Shown here one piece after another: positions 10,441-22,899 of a stretch of 64,000 nt of DNA (the first letter of the stretch is position 1; every line of letters starts with the position of its first letter). Made by a program: the position numbers and the translations under genes. The stretch is from assembly GCF_027596085.1 (NCBI RefSeq), contig NC_072462.1, forward strand, positions 21,117,421 through 21,181,420, read 5' to 3'. The notes beneath the pieces were generated by a model, which had not been told where the DNA came from, did not search any database, and saw only the letters and a program-made list of their open reading frames with translations. This DNA comes from Anoplopoma fimbria. Taxonomy: Eukaryota; Chordata; Actinopteri; Perciformes; Anoplopomatidae.

Positions 10441-11200
10441 GTCATTAACAAAGTGTCTCAATTAGCCAGATAGGTGGGTGGGCACTTTGTTGTTTTACTG
10501 CTTCAGGATGCTCTGAGTCTCTGATTGATAAGTGTTTAGATTTCCTCTCTGGTTACTTATACACGTGGTTCTCCAAAATGTCCTAAATCACCATTTAAGC
10601 CTTTTTTTAATGAATCACTCAATCAATCAATAGAGGACTTTTTGCTATTTATCTTTAGATACCTTACCTTAGATAAATTCATGACAAAATAGAATATTAT
10701 CGTTAAAAAATGAATCTAGCAAGATTAATATCAAACTCCAAGATTAATAAGAAACACTAATGTCTTAATTTTAAAATAGAATGATTTTTTTCTTAGCTTT
10801 TTTTCAAATGTCTGAATACTAATTGTGAAACATACTGCACTAAGAGTCACTATATAAATAATTAAATCTGATATTTTTCTTATGGACATTTTCATCATAC
10901 GTCTGTGTTATTTCAAGGATGAAATGTTATTTGATCTACCTAAAGCACATGAATGACTCTCAACACAGTTTTTTTGTCTTCTCACAGTGAAGTGTGAAAA
11001 CAGAGGAGTGCACATCTGTTGCAGTTCCCCTTACTGACATAAGACCGTAGAGTTTCCTTTTCCTTTATCTGTCGTCAATTGCTAAGACAACATTTTTAAC
11101 AATAACAAATATGGGAAAATGTTTGCATTTGCTTTGTGACCGGTTTACATTAAGCATTTTTTGTTTTTACACATCTCAGCAGTTTTGAAATAACTTTTCA
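10441..11200. other. Intergenic AT-rich sequence
   Basis: Nothing recognised. A short AATCA repeat (about 10617-10630) is the only structure. Confidence 0.4.
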
Positions 11201-11239
11201 CATAATTTAATGAAGTAAAAGAAGTTACACAACTATAGA

Positions 11240-11345
11240 TACAGTCACTCCACTACAAGCAAAAGTCCTGCATCGAAATACTACCAAAGTTAAAGTACAA
11301 AAGTATTATTAGCAAAATATCCTTACATTAATTGTTTAAATTGTA
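11240..11345 (+). repeat. Teleost dispersed repeat fragment ('aagtaaaagtcctgcat' family)
   Basis: CACTCCACTACAAGCAAAAG, TCCTGCATCGAAATACTAC and AGTTAAAGTACAAAAGTATT follow the order of a common teleost repeat. A copy in the opposite orientation lies at 60910-61075. Confidence 0.6.
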
Positions 11346-11566
11346 ATCACATAAACCTCTCATGATCAGGTTGTGAACCACTAGTGTAAATGATGAAGGA
11401 AAACAGTCCTAACATCCAGATGAATGAATAGCTCTTGTTTGTGTTAGTGGTGTGACACCCAGTGGTGTAACAGTGGTACTAGATGCTGTACTGCTTTTTA
11501 TGACATGGCTCAATTCAGCCTGATAAACAGCTCCATCTAGTGGTTAAAAGCTGCTTTTACATTCTG

Positions 11567-11571
<5 letters not shown>

Positions 11572-11606
<35 letters not shown>
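11572..11606. repeat. (TA)n microsatellite
   Basis: About 17 TA units, followed by an AT-rich run. Confidence 0.95.
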
Positions 11607-11609
<3 letters not shown>

Positions 11610-11934
11610 AATAAAAGAATATGATAAAAATAGAATGGCACCTTAAATATTTATTTTACTTTTTGAAAATTGTTTCATTTTACATTATTTGTTTTCCTTG
11701 GAAAACATGGACGGGCATGAAAACATTTCATTGCACAATTGAAAGAAAACGAAAAAAAGGAACATAAACATATTCTTACATATACAAAGAGATGTACACA
11801 TCTACGACGAATAACAGAGTGATTAAAGGGGATGCTACATTGATTTATTATTGCACTTCCATCAAGTTGGGGGACTCACAAGAGACAGATTTGTGGAAAG
11901 AATGGTAACAATTGAAGCAGTAGAGGGTGAGTAA

Positions 11935-12080
11935 TCCTGATTTTTAATCCCTGGGTCAAACAAAATGTTGGATCCTCCATTTCCCATAATGCCTCTTAAT
12001 AGGGTCTTTCATTAGACCCTCCCTGCCTGGTGAACAGCCACATCTTTGAAACTGTACGACCCACGTTTCAAATGCAGTAG
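11935..12080 (-). repeat. Dispersed repeat, inverted copy of the 26.3 kb and 61.2 kb family
   Basis: Read on the minus strand it contains ACCAGGCAGGGAGGGTCTAA, GCATTATGGGAAATGGAGG and ATCCAACATTTTG, matching 26390-26475 (CCAGGCAGGGAGGGGCTAAG, GCATTATGGGAAATGCAGG, ATCCAGTATTTTTG). Confidence 0.7.
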
Positions 12081-12424
12081 ACTCACATAGCCAGACCTAT
12101 TTTCACACTGCCAGTGAGGGGGAAAGGTCTTGCTGGAAAAAAAAAAAAAAAGGCATTAGGTTCAAATCAGAATTTTCTTGCTTTTTTTTCCTTTTCTTGC
12201 TAAGCCTTGGATGCAGCCTTGGTGCTCTTGCAAAATAGTTTTAGCAGATAACGGAAGTGAAGGAGAATTCCCTCTAAAATAGAAGGTCAATGGCAGGCGT
12301 ATACGCAATGTTAACATTCTGTGAGTCAGACTAGTAACGTTGTAAACATTTGTATTTTCTAAGCTGAAGTGAGTTAACTCTGATGACACCACTGTTCCTG
12401 TGTTGCTCTTTTCCTGGTTTGCCT

Positions 12425-12427
<3 letters not shown>

Positions 12428-12455
<28 letters not shown>
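12428..12455. repeat. (GT)14 microsatellite
   Basis: Short perfect GT array. Confidence 0.95.
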
Positions 12456-13690
12456 CTCTCCCACTCTACTTGGCAAGGAGGCCAAAGATAAGTTGTCACA
12501 GCGCCATATGACATCAAATCATTGGGTTAAAACACATGTGCAGTAAAATCTGGGTTGCACTTGCCAAAAGGTTCATTAGCTGCAGCATAGATAAATTATT
12601 GATAAGATCTATGATAAAACACAAACAAGGCTTTATATCTGAAAACATTCTGTTGTATAACGGCGGCCATATATTCAAGCATACCCAAAAATGTATCTCA
12701 GGCCGAGCGTACATCATCCATTTATTTCCAGTGCTGTCTGCTGTAACCCTCCAACATTATAGCTCCAGTAACTGTTCACGTGTCACACCCGATAGCTCCC
12801 ATGGGATCAAAGACCATGTCACAGCCTTCCTTTAATAGCCGTTCCTGGGTCCATGCTTAACCTACACGGCTGCCACCAATCTGCTCACCACCTCTCCCCC
12901 GGCTCCCTTCTCTTCCAACACAGCTTCATGCTATCAGCTCATTAGCTCTCCGGCATATCGCTTCTCCCACTGGATAACTCAGTGTCAGTATCCTGCGTCT
13001 GGGTCCAACTAGCCACACCATAGCAATCACAATGACATCATAAGGGTTATTATCTCAGACTTGTCAAAGCTCCTCCAGAGCCACTGAAGTGGATAAAGTA
13101 AATGTTTGGACACTACTTCCTCAAAAAGATTGTCTTGACACATTTAGATATTCCCCTCTTCCTTACACTTTATCTGTCCCCATCCCTTATCTCCAGATGT
13201 TTCCCAGCTGTTAACAAGCACACCAACACAAACAGTTCTATATCATGTAGGCTTTGCCTTCTGAGAGCTGGCCTAGTTGGGAAGATTTTTTGCGGCCATC
13301 TGACCTGGATTGGCCTCCCTTACGTCTGCATTAGTGACACAGCCGTGCAACAATAGTTCTGCTCCCATTTTATCTTCAGCGTCAGTTACATCCTCCCATC
13401 AGACCTACATCCCAGTTGCGAAAGCGTATTTGGTGCTGTCCACGCTGGGCTAGCGCTTACCTATATATTGACTTTTTTTCCTGGCTCTCCATGCTCTGGG
13501 CAGCTTTTTCTTAGAAGATGGATAATATCGTGTCTGACAATTTCTTCAAGCTTCAAAAAAAGGAAATACAATGTTCCTTTTCATGACTTTACAGAACAGT
13601 TTCTGCCCGTGATCTAAGCAGGCATCTTTTCTCCATCAGAGCGGTTAACATCCCCGTGTGACAAACTGCTTGGAAGTCCATCCCAGAACA
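12456..13690. other. Unassigned; possibly eroded 5' part of the DIRS element
   Basis: No intact frame. The composition resembles the adjacent DIRS remnant, and the region is where its gag/RT part should lie, but I could not recognise RT motifs. A fragment at 13023-13065 (ATGACATCATAAGGGTTATT) resembles the repeat family at 26283 and 61140. Confidence 0.3.
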
Positions 13691-13709
13691 AGTAGAAAAC
13701 TCCCAAATT

Positions 13710-14640
13710 CAGGACATGTTTGGGAGCGTGAAGGTGAATTTGGTTGCAGGCAGATCCACCTTCACATCTGGGCGCTGCAATCACCTCCCAGACATATGCC
13801 AACGGCTGTGGGGTTTGCATTTGAACGGGAGTGCTGGGAAAGATAAGAGTGGCCCATTGGAGTGGTGCACACTATTAACAGTGTTAGACTCCCTTCTACT
13901 ACAGTTTGTTATGCAGGTGTATGGTCTGCTTTTCAGTGCTGGTGTGTGGAGAGGAGCTCAGATCTCACATCATTTAGGTCCCATGCTTCCCGTGCTAAAA
14001 TACCCTCAAATGTTGGCAGATAAAAATTTGGCCCCATCAATGAAAGTGAAAGAGTATGCAGCCATTTCGTCAAACCGCAAAGGATATGGAGAGAGATTGA
14101 TCTTTGTACATCCTTTGGTGAAGCACTTTTTGAAAGGAGTCAGTAACCTGTTGTGGGTTAATCATCAGAGTGGGATTTACCGCTGGAGCTGTGGGCTTTT
14201 GGGGATTCCCTTTTGATCTGTTAGCCAAAATGCTAGATGCTATCTTTTAATATAGCGCTCATTCTAGCCCTGACATTGGATATACATTGAAGAGTGAGTG
14301 ACCTGTGGATACGACCGGTCTCGCCGTTCTGCCTTACTATTAGAAGGAGGATGAATCGCAGCAACTTTACAGCAACTTTACAGCCAAATTCCTCACCTTA
14401 CTACTACTCCTACCTTAGCAAACTCCTAATTTGTGCCGCCGAGGCGTCCAGGCAGATTCCACCAGAGCTTTATTCTCATCCTTGGCCCTCCTTAGAGGGA
14501 TGACAGTGGCAGATATCTCTGCAGCTTCATCCTGGGCTTCTCTGTACTCTTTCATCCATTTTTGTCTGCTAGATGTATCTGAGTGCTCCTTACAGCGTTA
14601 AATGTGCTAGACGGCAAATGAAGTATTGCGCGATCTGAAG
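13710..14640 (+). pseudogene. Decayed DIRS-type retrotransposon: RNase H end and tyrosine recombinase
   Basis: DIRS elements carry RT/RNase H followed by a tyrosine recombinase (YR) instead of a DDE integrase. An open stretch of 166 codons (13716-14216) begins FGSVKVNLVAGRSTF, like the RNase H C-terminus (FGxAEVDLFASR). It continues with a YR N-terminal region ending EYAAISSNRKGYGE and HPLVKHFLKGVSNLL, the typical 'AAIS...HPLVxxFLKG' block. Reading then shifts frame: WDLPLELWAF (14171-14200), PFDLLAKM (about 14209-14232), and a C-terminal box of 51 codons (14428-14580) containing RRGVQADSTR and RGMTVADISAASSWASLYS. Compared with the family from memory, the HxxR box reads DSTR and the usual catalytic tyrosine in 'FYRLDV' reads cysteine (FCLLDV). 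With several frameshifts it is inactive. Confidence 0.82.
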
Positions 14641-15595
14641 CTTTTATGCAAGTGTCAAACGGTGCGACTCTAATCCGATCATCATGGATTCGTGGGGTTG
14701 CACGGGGACCATGATGGTACATAACTGATGTCCCCACTCTTCTGAGTTTCCAAATCTCGACATTGAGCCAGAGTCTCAGCATTAACCATGAGTTACTTTA
14801 CAATTTTAGTATTTGTGTTTTTTTTTTTTTTTATGTGTGCTCTCTTTTAATGTCAGGTCAGCTCTAAAGCTCTTTTTTTTTGCTGATGTCAGCTGCTGCA
14901 GGAAGCAGTGAATCCTGCCTCTCCCTGGCTCTTCCTGCGTTCCAAAAAGCAGACCACCCACACACTAGGCTGAGGCGAGGAAGCATCAGACTGCTCATGT
15001 TTTTTAGCTCACAGAGAATGTTTACTGAGTCAACAGCAGATCTGCGTGTGGTCTGAGGGCCGTGTTAGAGACTCATCCATGTTTCCCTCACATAGATCTG
15101 CTGTTCAGAATGGAGAACGGAGACAAACTAAGTCCTTAACATGCTTAAGTCCACATACAGTCCATTAAACTGAGGACAGACGGATGAGTGAGGGTAAAGC
15201 ACCATGGAACTCTGCTGACTTACGGCCACGCTTCGCTCGACTTGAGAGACACAGTTCAGACTGAAGTGCTAAGGACTTTCCTTTTTCTCTCTCTCTCTGT
15301 CAGACGCCCAGCAGCTTTTCTTTCAAGAGATTCTCAGTTACCTGAAAAATGTATGTGAAGTGAAAACATGGTAGGTCACTTCATTGGCATGCATGACCCT
15401 GACTCAAAAACTGAATAACACAAGGAAAAACGCACGCATATAGAAAACAAGGACACTAGATGACGTCATTAAAAGAGTGCCAATCAAACCTCAAACGACT
15501 GAAAATTCACGGAGAAAATATGATAAAAATATGGCTTGTCTGTTTCTTTCAAGTTGTAATCTGAGTAAGGTTACAGTGTCCTCATCATAGAGATT
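14641..15595. other. Intergenic; possible end of DIRS element then unassigned
   Basis: 14641-14800 may be the DIRS 3' non-coding part. The rest has no gene or recognised repeat apart from T-runs at 14817-14833 and 14871-14880. Confidence 0.35.
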
Positions 15596-15599
15596 AGAT

Positions 15600-15825
15600 T
15601 TTTTTCTCTCTCCAGTGGAATATTCAATAGGTCTGTTTCAATTGCTCCTTGTCGCATTTTGCTCATATGGCAATTTTTTATATTCAACCAAGCGAGAAAA
15701 AAAACAACCTTTTTGGAATATTTAAACTTTACGGATTTCCAGATTTCCAATTTTTTTTTTTTTTTATGCCCAAATTAAAAAATGTGCATTAAAACAGGTA
15801 GATGGAAACAAATGTCAAAATCCAG
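15600..15825 (-). repeat. Possible teleost dispersed repeat
   Basis: The end GTGCATTAAAACAGGTAGAT-GGAAACA and the AT-rich body with CATATGGCAATTTTTT resemble a common fish repeat with termini like 'tgtttccatcaa'. Recognition is weak; the class is unknown. Confidence 0.35.
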
Positions 15826-16121
15826 ACGAGCGAATCTCTGGGTTGATGAAACTAGTAAATCGATCATCTGTGTTCACTGTGCTTTGTGGAATTTTCCACT
15901 TTCCACAGGCTACGTACAGAGTGCCCTACCTTCTAATTGCAAGAAGGTTATCTTTTAATATTGCTATTAGCTTCTTTAAATCTGCATACACTGGTTAGGG
16001 CTGAAAACAACCTATGCAACTCCCTCCACATTTGTTAAAAACTGATTTAATTTACAATTAACAAAATGCAGTAAATGTGCTGTTGGCTTGATTGATGTTC
16101 ATGTAAATAAATGAAGCCCCT

Positions 16122-16150
16122 GTACACACACACACACACACACACACACC

Positions 16151-16243
<93 letters not shown>

Positions 16244-16248
16244 ACACT
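16122..16248. repeat. (CA)n microsatellite with one interruption
   Basis: About 62 CA units at 16122-16248, interrupted by CCAA near 16149-16152. Confidence 0.97.
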
Positions 16249-16420
16249 TCTGAAACCACCTTCTCTCCAAACACTCCTCTTGTCTTTGTATTGAAAATTG
16301 AATTAGTACTTTAAATGTACTTCTTAAGCATACCATTTGAGCTCTTTTGCTCATCTCTCCCACAACTTCTTCCTACTTTTATCTCTGTTGATTTTTCTGA
16401 TTAAGTCTCCATCTCCGTCG

Positions 16421-16424
<4 letters not shown>

Positions 16425-16473
<49 letters not shown>
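16425..16473. repeat. (CT)n microsatellite
   Basis: About 24 CT units. Followed by CTATCTGTCCCAG it mimics a splice acceptor, but no exon follows convincingly. Confidence 0.95.
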
Positions 16474-16479
<6 letters not shown>

Positions 16480-16752
16480 CCCAGGGTGAACACAGAACAG
16501 GCTGGAAGTCATTCCGGGAAGAAATTAACACAGGAGTCTAATACTCTAATGCTCCCACACAGCAAATTGGATTCGTGCGCTTCACTGACTCTGAGTATCA
16601 GTGTGTTGCAGGACACAAAGCCTACTGCAGCAAGTGAGAAGCACAGACTCAGGGGAGAGACGGTGGTGCTTCAACACAGCTTAACTTTCGAAGACAGAAG
16701 AAGTGTGTGCCTGCTGTGGGACAGCTTTTGGTGTTACTTCTATAGCTCACCT

Positions 16753-17070
16753 CATGGTCAAAAGTATGTGGACGTCTGAGTATAAAACCACATGTATTAT
16801 TCTGCTATAACAGTCTCTACTGTTATGGGAGGTTTTACCAGATGGTGTTCAAGTTCATTCCCAAAGGTGGATGGGGTTGAGGTTATGGCTCCGTACAGAT
16901 TTTTCCACACCAAATTGGGGAAACTTTTGGCATGCTGAAACAGCAAAGATCCTTACCCAGAAAGCTGCCCCAATGTTGGAAACATTATTATCTTAAATAA
17001 GATTGTAGCATTTAGATTAGAGCTAAAGAGCCCAAAATATGATAATCAGCCCCAGACCAAAAGTATGCAG
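16753..17070 (+). mobile_element. Teleost non-autonomous DNA-type element, truncated
   Basis: It begins CATGGTCAAAAGTATGTGGAC and continues with GGTGGATGGGGTTGAGGTTA, TTTTTCCACACCAAATTGGG, GTTGGAAACATTATTATCTT and CAGCCCCAGACCAAAAGTAT. This is the order of a widespread teleost element whose ends read 'caaaagtatgtggac'. Similar end sequences recur at 57984 and 58440. The class (Tc1/mariner-like) is from memory. Confidence 0.6.
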
Positions 17071-18695
17071 CTGGCGAGTTGACATTGCATATTGTTGCAT
17101 TTAACTGTGCAAGATGTGAAACACATCCTCCGTTAGGTTTTTGCATGGAAGTGATTTTTTTTTATGTATTTCTATTTGACAATCTGAAAAAGAAACCATA
17201 ATGTCAAATCAGTATTTAAACAGCAAACCACAAGCTGTTATGGAAATTGGTGTTTTTCTCAAAAATAAATAATATTTTTGTCTCGGCTGTTTTTTATTAT
17301 TTAAAAAAAACAAGAAAAGAAAACAGTACAATTTATTTCTGTCAAAGTAAAACACAAAATGTCAGCTCTGTCTCATATTTATGAGAAAATATGAGTACTT
17401 CTCTAAAATATTTTCATAGAGAAGTACCAAACAACAAAACAACATGGACAACTGAGACTACTAACTAACTTGAGTAAAACAGTCTTTCAGAAATTCTCCC
17501 TTGAGGTAAAAAATCCGGTTACATCTAAACCTCAACAGCTCATTCCTCATTTCCCACCTCATATCGCTGTAATGTTGTAATATGTTTCATTACTTTGTTG
17601 CCCTGCAGCCCAAATGTTAATTACATTTGTTAGAAAACCTCTGTGTGAGCAGAGAGGCAGATCTATCTATCCATCTTAATCTAATCCAATCCATATGCTT
17701 TCTTTCCATTTATAGATTGAGTCCATGTATGTAAGCAGTAATAAAGACCACGTAATGGATTGTGCTGTTACACACTTTCTGAACATTGTAGCTTCTTTAA
17801 ACTGCCTTTCATCAACAAAAAGCAAAGTAATTGAATTTAGGGTGCTTTACATCTTTAGTTCAGGAGCTGAACTTTGATCCCCGTGTAAAAAAAAACTAAC
17901 ATGTTTCCATTGTTTTCAAAAGCACTATATAATGGTTTAGTGATCTATATGCTCGTACTTGTACTTTAAAGAGGGAGCACCTCCAGATACCATAGAACAT
18001 GTTCTCAGTAAAATGGTCCTCAATAACAACAGTACAAATATCTTATAATTGGATACAAAGCAGCGAGGGAAAGCTTATACTAGAAAGACTTGTTTTTCTA
18101 TTGTTGTCTTTGATCAGAAAATGGGAAAAAGTGAATGCTCAAGCAAAGAAGTCCACTCCACACACTGCGCTTCATGAGACCAATTTAGTATCTATAATTT
18201 ATTTATTTTAGTATTCATCTTGATAATAATTTTTACAAATATGGGCAAGTCAGCATGAATAACAATAACAACATCAATATTGTGACATTTAGAAAGGTAT
18301 TTTATTGATGGTTTTAAAGGGGGGTGTAGTTCAGTAAAAAAAAACTGCCCAAAACAAGGTCTGTGGATTATTTTGAGTAACCAGGTCATGAATTTTGGAA
18401 AAAGACTGTTTTCAAATGTATTTTTTTAGCGATTTGATCACCACAACCTGAGGACCATCTAGTTCCATCATATTGGATTGAAGGCAGACAGCTCTACGGC
18501 CGATATTGCCATAACTCTGCATTTCACACCAAAACAATCTAGTTTGATAGATAGAACTTCAGGTTAGAGTTAAAATATAAACCTTTAAAGGCCTTATAGT
18601 CTGTTTACATCCTCACCTAGAACCAGTGTAGAGGTTTTATTTATTCATTTCAAATTTAGGGAGAAACCGCCATGACATGAATTATCTTGTTTTTG
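17071..18695. other. Intergenic, nothing recognised
   Basis: AT-rich sequence without gene or clear repeat. Reading frames of 60-70 codons at 17999-18389 have no features. Confidence 0.4.
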
Positions 18696-18699
18696 AGAT

Positions 18700-19320
18700 G
18701 CTCCTATCATTACGCGGTGGTTAACCTTCCTGGGTTTGTTTGTCTACAGAATGTCAGCTGATGACCTTTGACATGCTTTCATATGACCATCAGCTGGATT
18801 TAAAGAGGAGCGTGTGATCCTTCATCTGATATTAAACCATGAAAGTCAAAGACTGGATTCCCGAGGTTGCAGCAGGGCGGCAGTGGTGTGCTGGCATGAC
18901 GGACACATTAGGATCAGCGGCTGCTTCGCTGCACTTCCGTTTGAGCTCCCTAAACAATTTCCCCACAGCTCATTTTTAACCTGCCACACAGCCTTCATCA
19001 TTTAGCCCCATAATCCCCCAAATTCATGCATAATCAAACAAATTAGCCTTTATGCTAATTTCTTATGACTCAATTATGTTAAAAGCCCAGCTTGAATGAC
19101 AGTCATAATTACAGTCATAATGCTGGCAGAGATATTACCGGCGAATAATACGGTAATGGATATCAAAGGAGCAGGCTTCATCTGCCGTATGAAGACGCCG
19201 CTGAGTGGGTTAGCGGGAGTAAATAAACTGTGATGTGGTTGCTGATGAGCTGTTTTTGTCCTACAGCGCTGCCGAGATGCCAAGGAGGTCAGAGCAACAC
19301 ACTCACACACTAATGTACGG
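18700..19320. promoter_or_regulatory. Candidate conserved non-coding element
   Basis: Non-repetitive block of balanced composition between AT-rich flanks. It contains an octamer-like ATGCTAAT (19052-19059), ATGCATAATC (19027-19036), a TCF/LEF-type ATCAAAG (19162-19168) and two direct copies of ACAGTCATAAT 12 bp apart (19099-19109, 19111-19121). Enhancer activity is inference from motif density and the desert setting. Confidence 0.35.
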
Positions 19321-21350
19321 AAAGAAACCCAGTCGTTTCCACAGATTTGATTTCAGCTATGTGCCCTTGTTTGTCTTTTTTGTCTCTCTAAATTTGTGAC
19401 ACTTTGATGTTTTTAAAGATTTAATTTAAGATACTTTTTTTTTTACCTAAGGCTATGTGTTTGGTTTTTCAAGGTTTTTTTCTCACCAACTGACCTTTTT
19501 TTCCTGCCATCCTATGATTGGATAATTTCCTCATAATTCATTTGAATTTGATAAATTAAAGATTTCATTCCTTTTTTTATAAACAAAAGGAGAGAGCACC
19601 ACCCCTCATGGGATCAGTATGCTTTATCCGCATTGCTTGTTGGATTACCAAACAGTGTCTGAAACCGCCAACTAACTTTAAGACTTCAACACTGTGGAGG
19701 CTGCTTCTGACAATTTCTGTAACTTACTGAAACTTATTATCGGACAAGCACACCGAGTGCAGTTTTTCAAAAATATTAAAGTTGGAAGGGTGTCAACTTT
19801 TCTTCTTTTTCCTGTTACTTTTCACAGTTACTGCCTTCAAGGATGGACTTTTCGGAAAGTGTGTGCTGTCATCCCTATTTATTAGTAACCATTATCACGT
19901 CTAATCCCTTTAAATGAAAGCAGGCTTTTCCTTAAGATGTGATTGTACCAACTAGTTTACATTGTGAGTGTATAAAAGGTAGATTTGTAGAAGTCCCTCC
20001 TTCTTTGGTACTTGCTGTCATTTCCCTTTTCACACGGATCAACAGTTGGAAATGACATGCTTTTGGAGTTTGGAGTTCAAAAATAGATATGTTTGGTCAT
20101 GAAATCAGTACAATTTTGAAGTATTTACTCAAGCTGCCAAGGAAATTTAAACCATTTTTTCTTAGTAAAAATATGCTTGTTATTTAATTTGATCCAAGAA
20201 AAACTCAAAGGCTCACTGCAAAACATAAGGTAGTGAAAAATGCTTTACTTATGGATACAATAGTAAGTAAGGGACAGTATCTACATGTGTATAAAATGTA
20301 TTGTTTTTTAGATTTGTAGTGTGTAATGGTTTAAGTCAACTCTATCTCCTACAAAATTAGGAAAACCTACAACTAAACTGCATTCTCTATCAAATGTTTA
20401 GCTGAAATGCAGTTTATAACACAGGGTTAACGTTGTAAAGGGACACAAAACAAAAACGCAAAACAAATACTTTGTAAGGCTTATTAAAAGACCATGGCTT
20501 GGCTTAAAATATGAACTCTTGTTATGTAAATTAAGTTGGTTGGAAACATATTCGTGGTCCCTCAAGAACATCATTTAGAAAATATGTTGACCTCAAAAAT
20601 ATAATTGAAAATGCAGGTTTGTTGAGTGCGAATGTCATTTTGTCTTTTGTTTGCCATCTCCCTCATTTACAACTGTAGTTACGTCACTTATTTCCCCATT
20701 CTCCTGATAATGGTTAATTGAAGTTGAACTTGTTTTTAGTCGGATGACATTTCTCTTCACTGACCTAGAACGAGGTGGTTGGCTACACTAACAAGAGTTT
20801 GCCTCCTTCCTCTATATTTTGCAGGTCCCACTGAAATACAAAGACATATCAATCACAGGCCCCGGTCTTAATTCCAGGAAAAGAAGGGAGGAAGAAACAG
20901 TTCTTCGTCCAAACATGATGATTGATACCTCTGTTTATTACAGATAGAGTCTCTTTTTCAAAGCCTTTTGGAATTTTGGCATCTGAAAACCCCCGTTGGA
21001 CTCCTGACAGACAGCAATAAAAATGAAAATGAAATCAAATCACGCTAGTTTTCCAAAGGATTGCAGGGGCCAAGAGTTTGTGTTGACAGAATAATGAGAC
21101 ATTAACAGACCCGGACATTAGATTTCTTAGGGGAACAATTCTTCTTTGTTTCAGGATGGATTGATAGTTTTTTGGAAAATGTTCATTCACTCCTCTTTGT
21201 GGTTGGGGTCAGAGGTCAAAACTGAACACTTGGCTGCGAGGAAATTGTGATGCTTTCCTCCCTTTGTGTTGTTTTCCTTTTGTGTATCAGATCTCTGTCT
21301 TGCTCACCGAGAACAAACAACAAAACACTTTGGTCCATAACTTGCTATCA
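19321..21350. other. Intergenic, AT-rich, nothing recognised
   Basis: No gene or recognised repeat family. Poly-T runs are common. Confidence 0.4.
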
Positions 21351-21354
21351 CTTA

Positions 21355-21580
21355 CTGTTGTGCGGATAAAAGCGCTGCCTTTTCTTAGCGACTCACTGAG
21401 CGCCGTGATAGATGGACCTGGAGCAACTGCAGAGTAATTGCATATTTCAGGGCGCTCAGATGAATTATCCAGCGCTGATACGTCATTATAATACTGAAAC
21501 TCAGGCTGTCATTTGCAAGTGAGGAATGTTGCTCAACACTGATATTTGCACAGCTGCAGGGGGTCATAAATTATTGAAGG
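21355..21580. promoter_or_regulatory. Candidate conserved non-coding element
   Basis: A compact block with AGTAATTGCATATTTCAG (21433-21450), ATGAATTATCC, three GCGCT words (21371, 21452, 21472) and TCATAAATTATTG. There is no repeat signature. Low confidence without alignment. Confidence 0.3.
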
Positions 21581-22034
21581 AGACACGCACAAATTAGTAC
21601 AACTCTTTCATCACAAGTTCTTAAACAAGGTAGCCTCTTCCTACCCTGCATGTTGTAGAGGAGGTCCTCCATGCTCTTTTACTCAGTCTGAAAGTGTCTC
21701 TTTTTTCATTGTATGTTCAATCTTATAGTTTTACACTATGTGAGGCTTACCATGTTAAGGGTAATCAACAACCACATTGTGTTATGAAGCATTTCTGGAG
21801 GGTGAATACATTTATATCCATCCAAATGTCTGTGCATGCAGCTCTTCCTGTAAATGTCATGTCACATCTGAATGAAGCCGAAAGGGACATGAACATAAAA
21901 GTGTTTTCTGTCTCAATGACACAGAGCCATCACTTTAACATTAAGATGAAGCCAGCAATATTTTGTCTGACATTTCTGAAAAGAGCTCAACAGTCTACAT
22001 CATAGAGGCTCTGTGAGGCTGAACATCGGTGCTT
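21581..22034. other. Intergenic, nothing recognised
   Basis: A 103-codon frame (21694-22005) has no motif or codon regularity and is judged chance. Confidence 0.35.
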
Positions 22035-22235
22035 TATGCTGACATGCTCAAAATGACAATGCTAACATGCTGATGTTAAGCAGGAATAATGTTTATTATG
22101 TTAATCTCAGTTTAGCATGGTGGCATGCTAACATTTGCTAATTAGCACTGAACACAAAGTACGGCTGAAGCTGATGTCTTTGTTAGTTTTTGAAGTATTT
22201 ATTAGTAAACCAAAGATTTAGATTATATTAAGTAA
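22035..22235 (+). repeat. Teleost dispersed repeat ('atgctaacatgctgatgtt' family)
   Basis: CAATGCTAACATGCTGATGT, TAGCATGGTGGCATGCTAAC, ATTTGCTAATTAGCACTGAA and CACAAAGTACGGCTGAAGCT are in the order of an abundant teleost repeat. Other parts of the family occur at 22540, 24405, 28850, 30590, 31145 and 41880. Confidence 0.75.
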
Positions 22236-22539
22236 GAGATAATGCAATAATGACCTGCTCACTGTACGTTATCCCTCTTATTACACAGCTACTTCCTTAA
22301 GAAATCAATAATTTGACAAAAAATATTGATTTGAAAAAGATTTCATTGCTTGCGCTTGAAAAAATAGTCCTCATGTGTATGGAAAAAAAACTGCATCCAT
22401 AGCAACGGTCTTTAATTCTTAGCAGCAGTACACTCTGAAGAAATAACAGATAGAATGCTGCAATGTACCAATAGGAATTTAGTTTTTAACAAAGCTGTGT
22501 AATGAGAGGGAAAGTTAAGGGAGAGCCAAATTTAGACAT

Positions 22540-22690
22540 GAATATCTGTAAAGGTCATTGCAATCCATCTAATCATTGTTTCACTTGACTTACAACAACA
22601 ATTGTTAACCTCATGCTGGAGCTAGAGGAAAATCTGGGGATCAACAAAGTCATGATGATTTATCTTGGAATGATGCCATCTTGCCAACAG
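22540..22690 (+). repeat. Same family, downstream segment
   Basis: GAATATCTGTAAAGGTCATT, GCAATCCATCTAATCATTGT and AACCTCATGCTGGAGCTAGA match the part of the family that normally follows 'catgaatgtctgtacc'. It is probably the same insertion as 22035-22235, with about 300 bp of divergent sequence between. Confidence 0.65.
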
Positions 22691-22899
22691 GGGGTTCCAA
22701 TCAGAAAAAGCCTCTGTGTGTTATTCAAGAGGGAATGGACAAACAACGGACTTGTTGCAATGCAATGACTTAACCAGCATTCTCTTCTTAAAGTGTCTAT
22801 AACCAATATTTTTGAAATAACAATATAGACAATACAAACATGAAAACAATGACACAATGTGAAAGGGGTCACTTATAGTGATGAACCTTCAGATAATTA

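Noticed and set aside
16425..16560. Possible exon after a CT-rich acceptor-like tract
   Set aside because: The tract is a (CT)n microsatellite, and the frame that follows stops quickly without donor or protein similarity.
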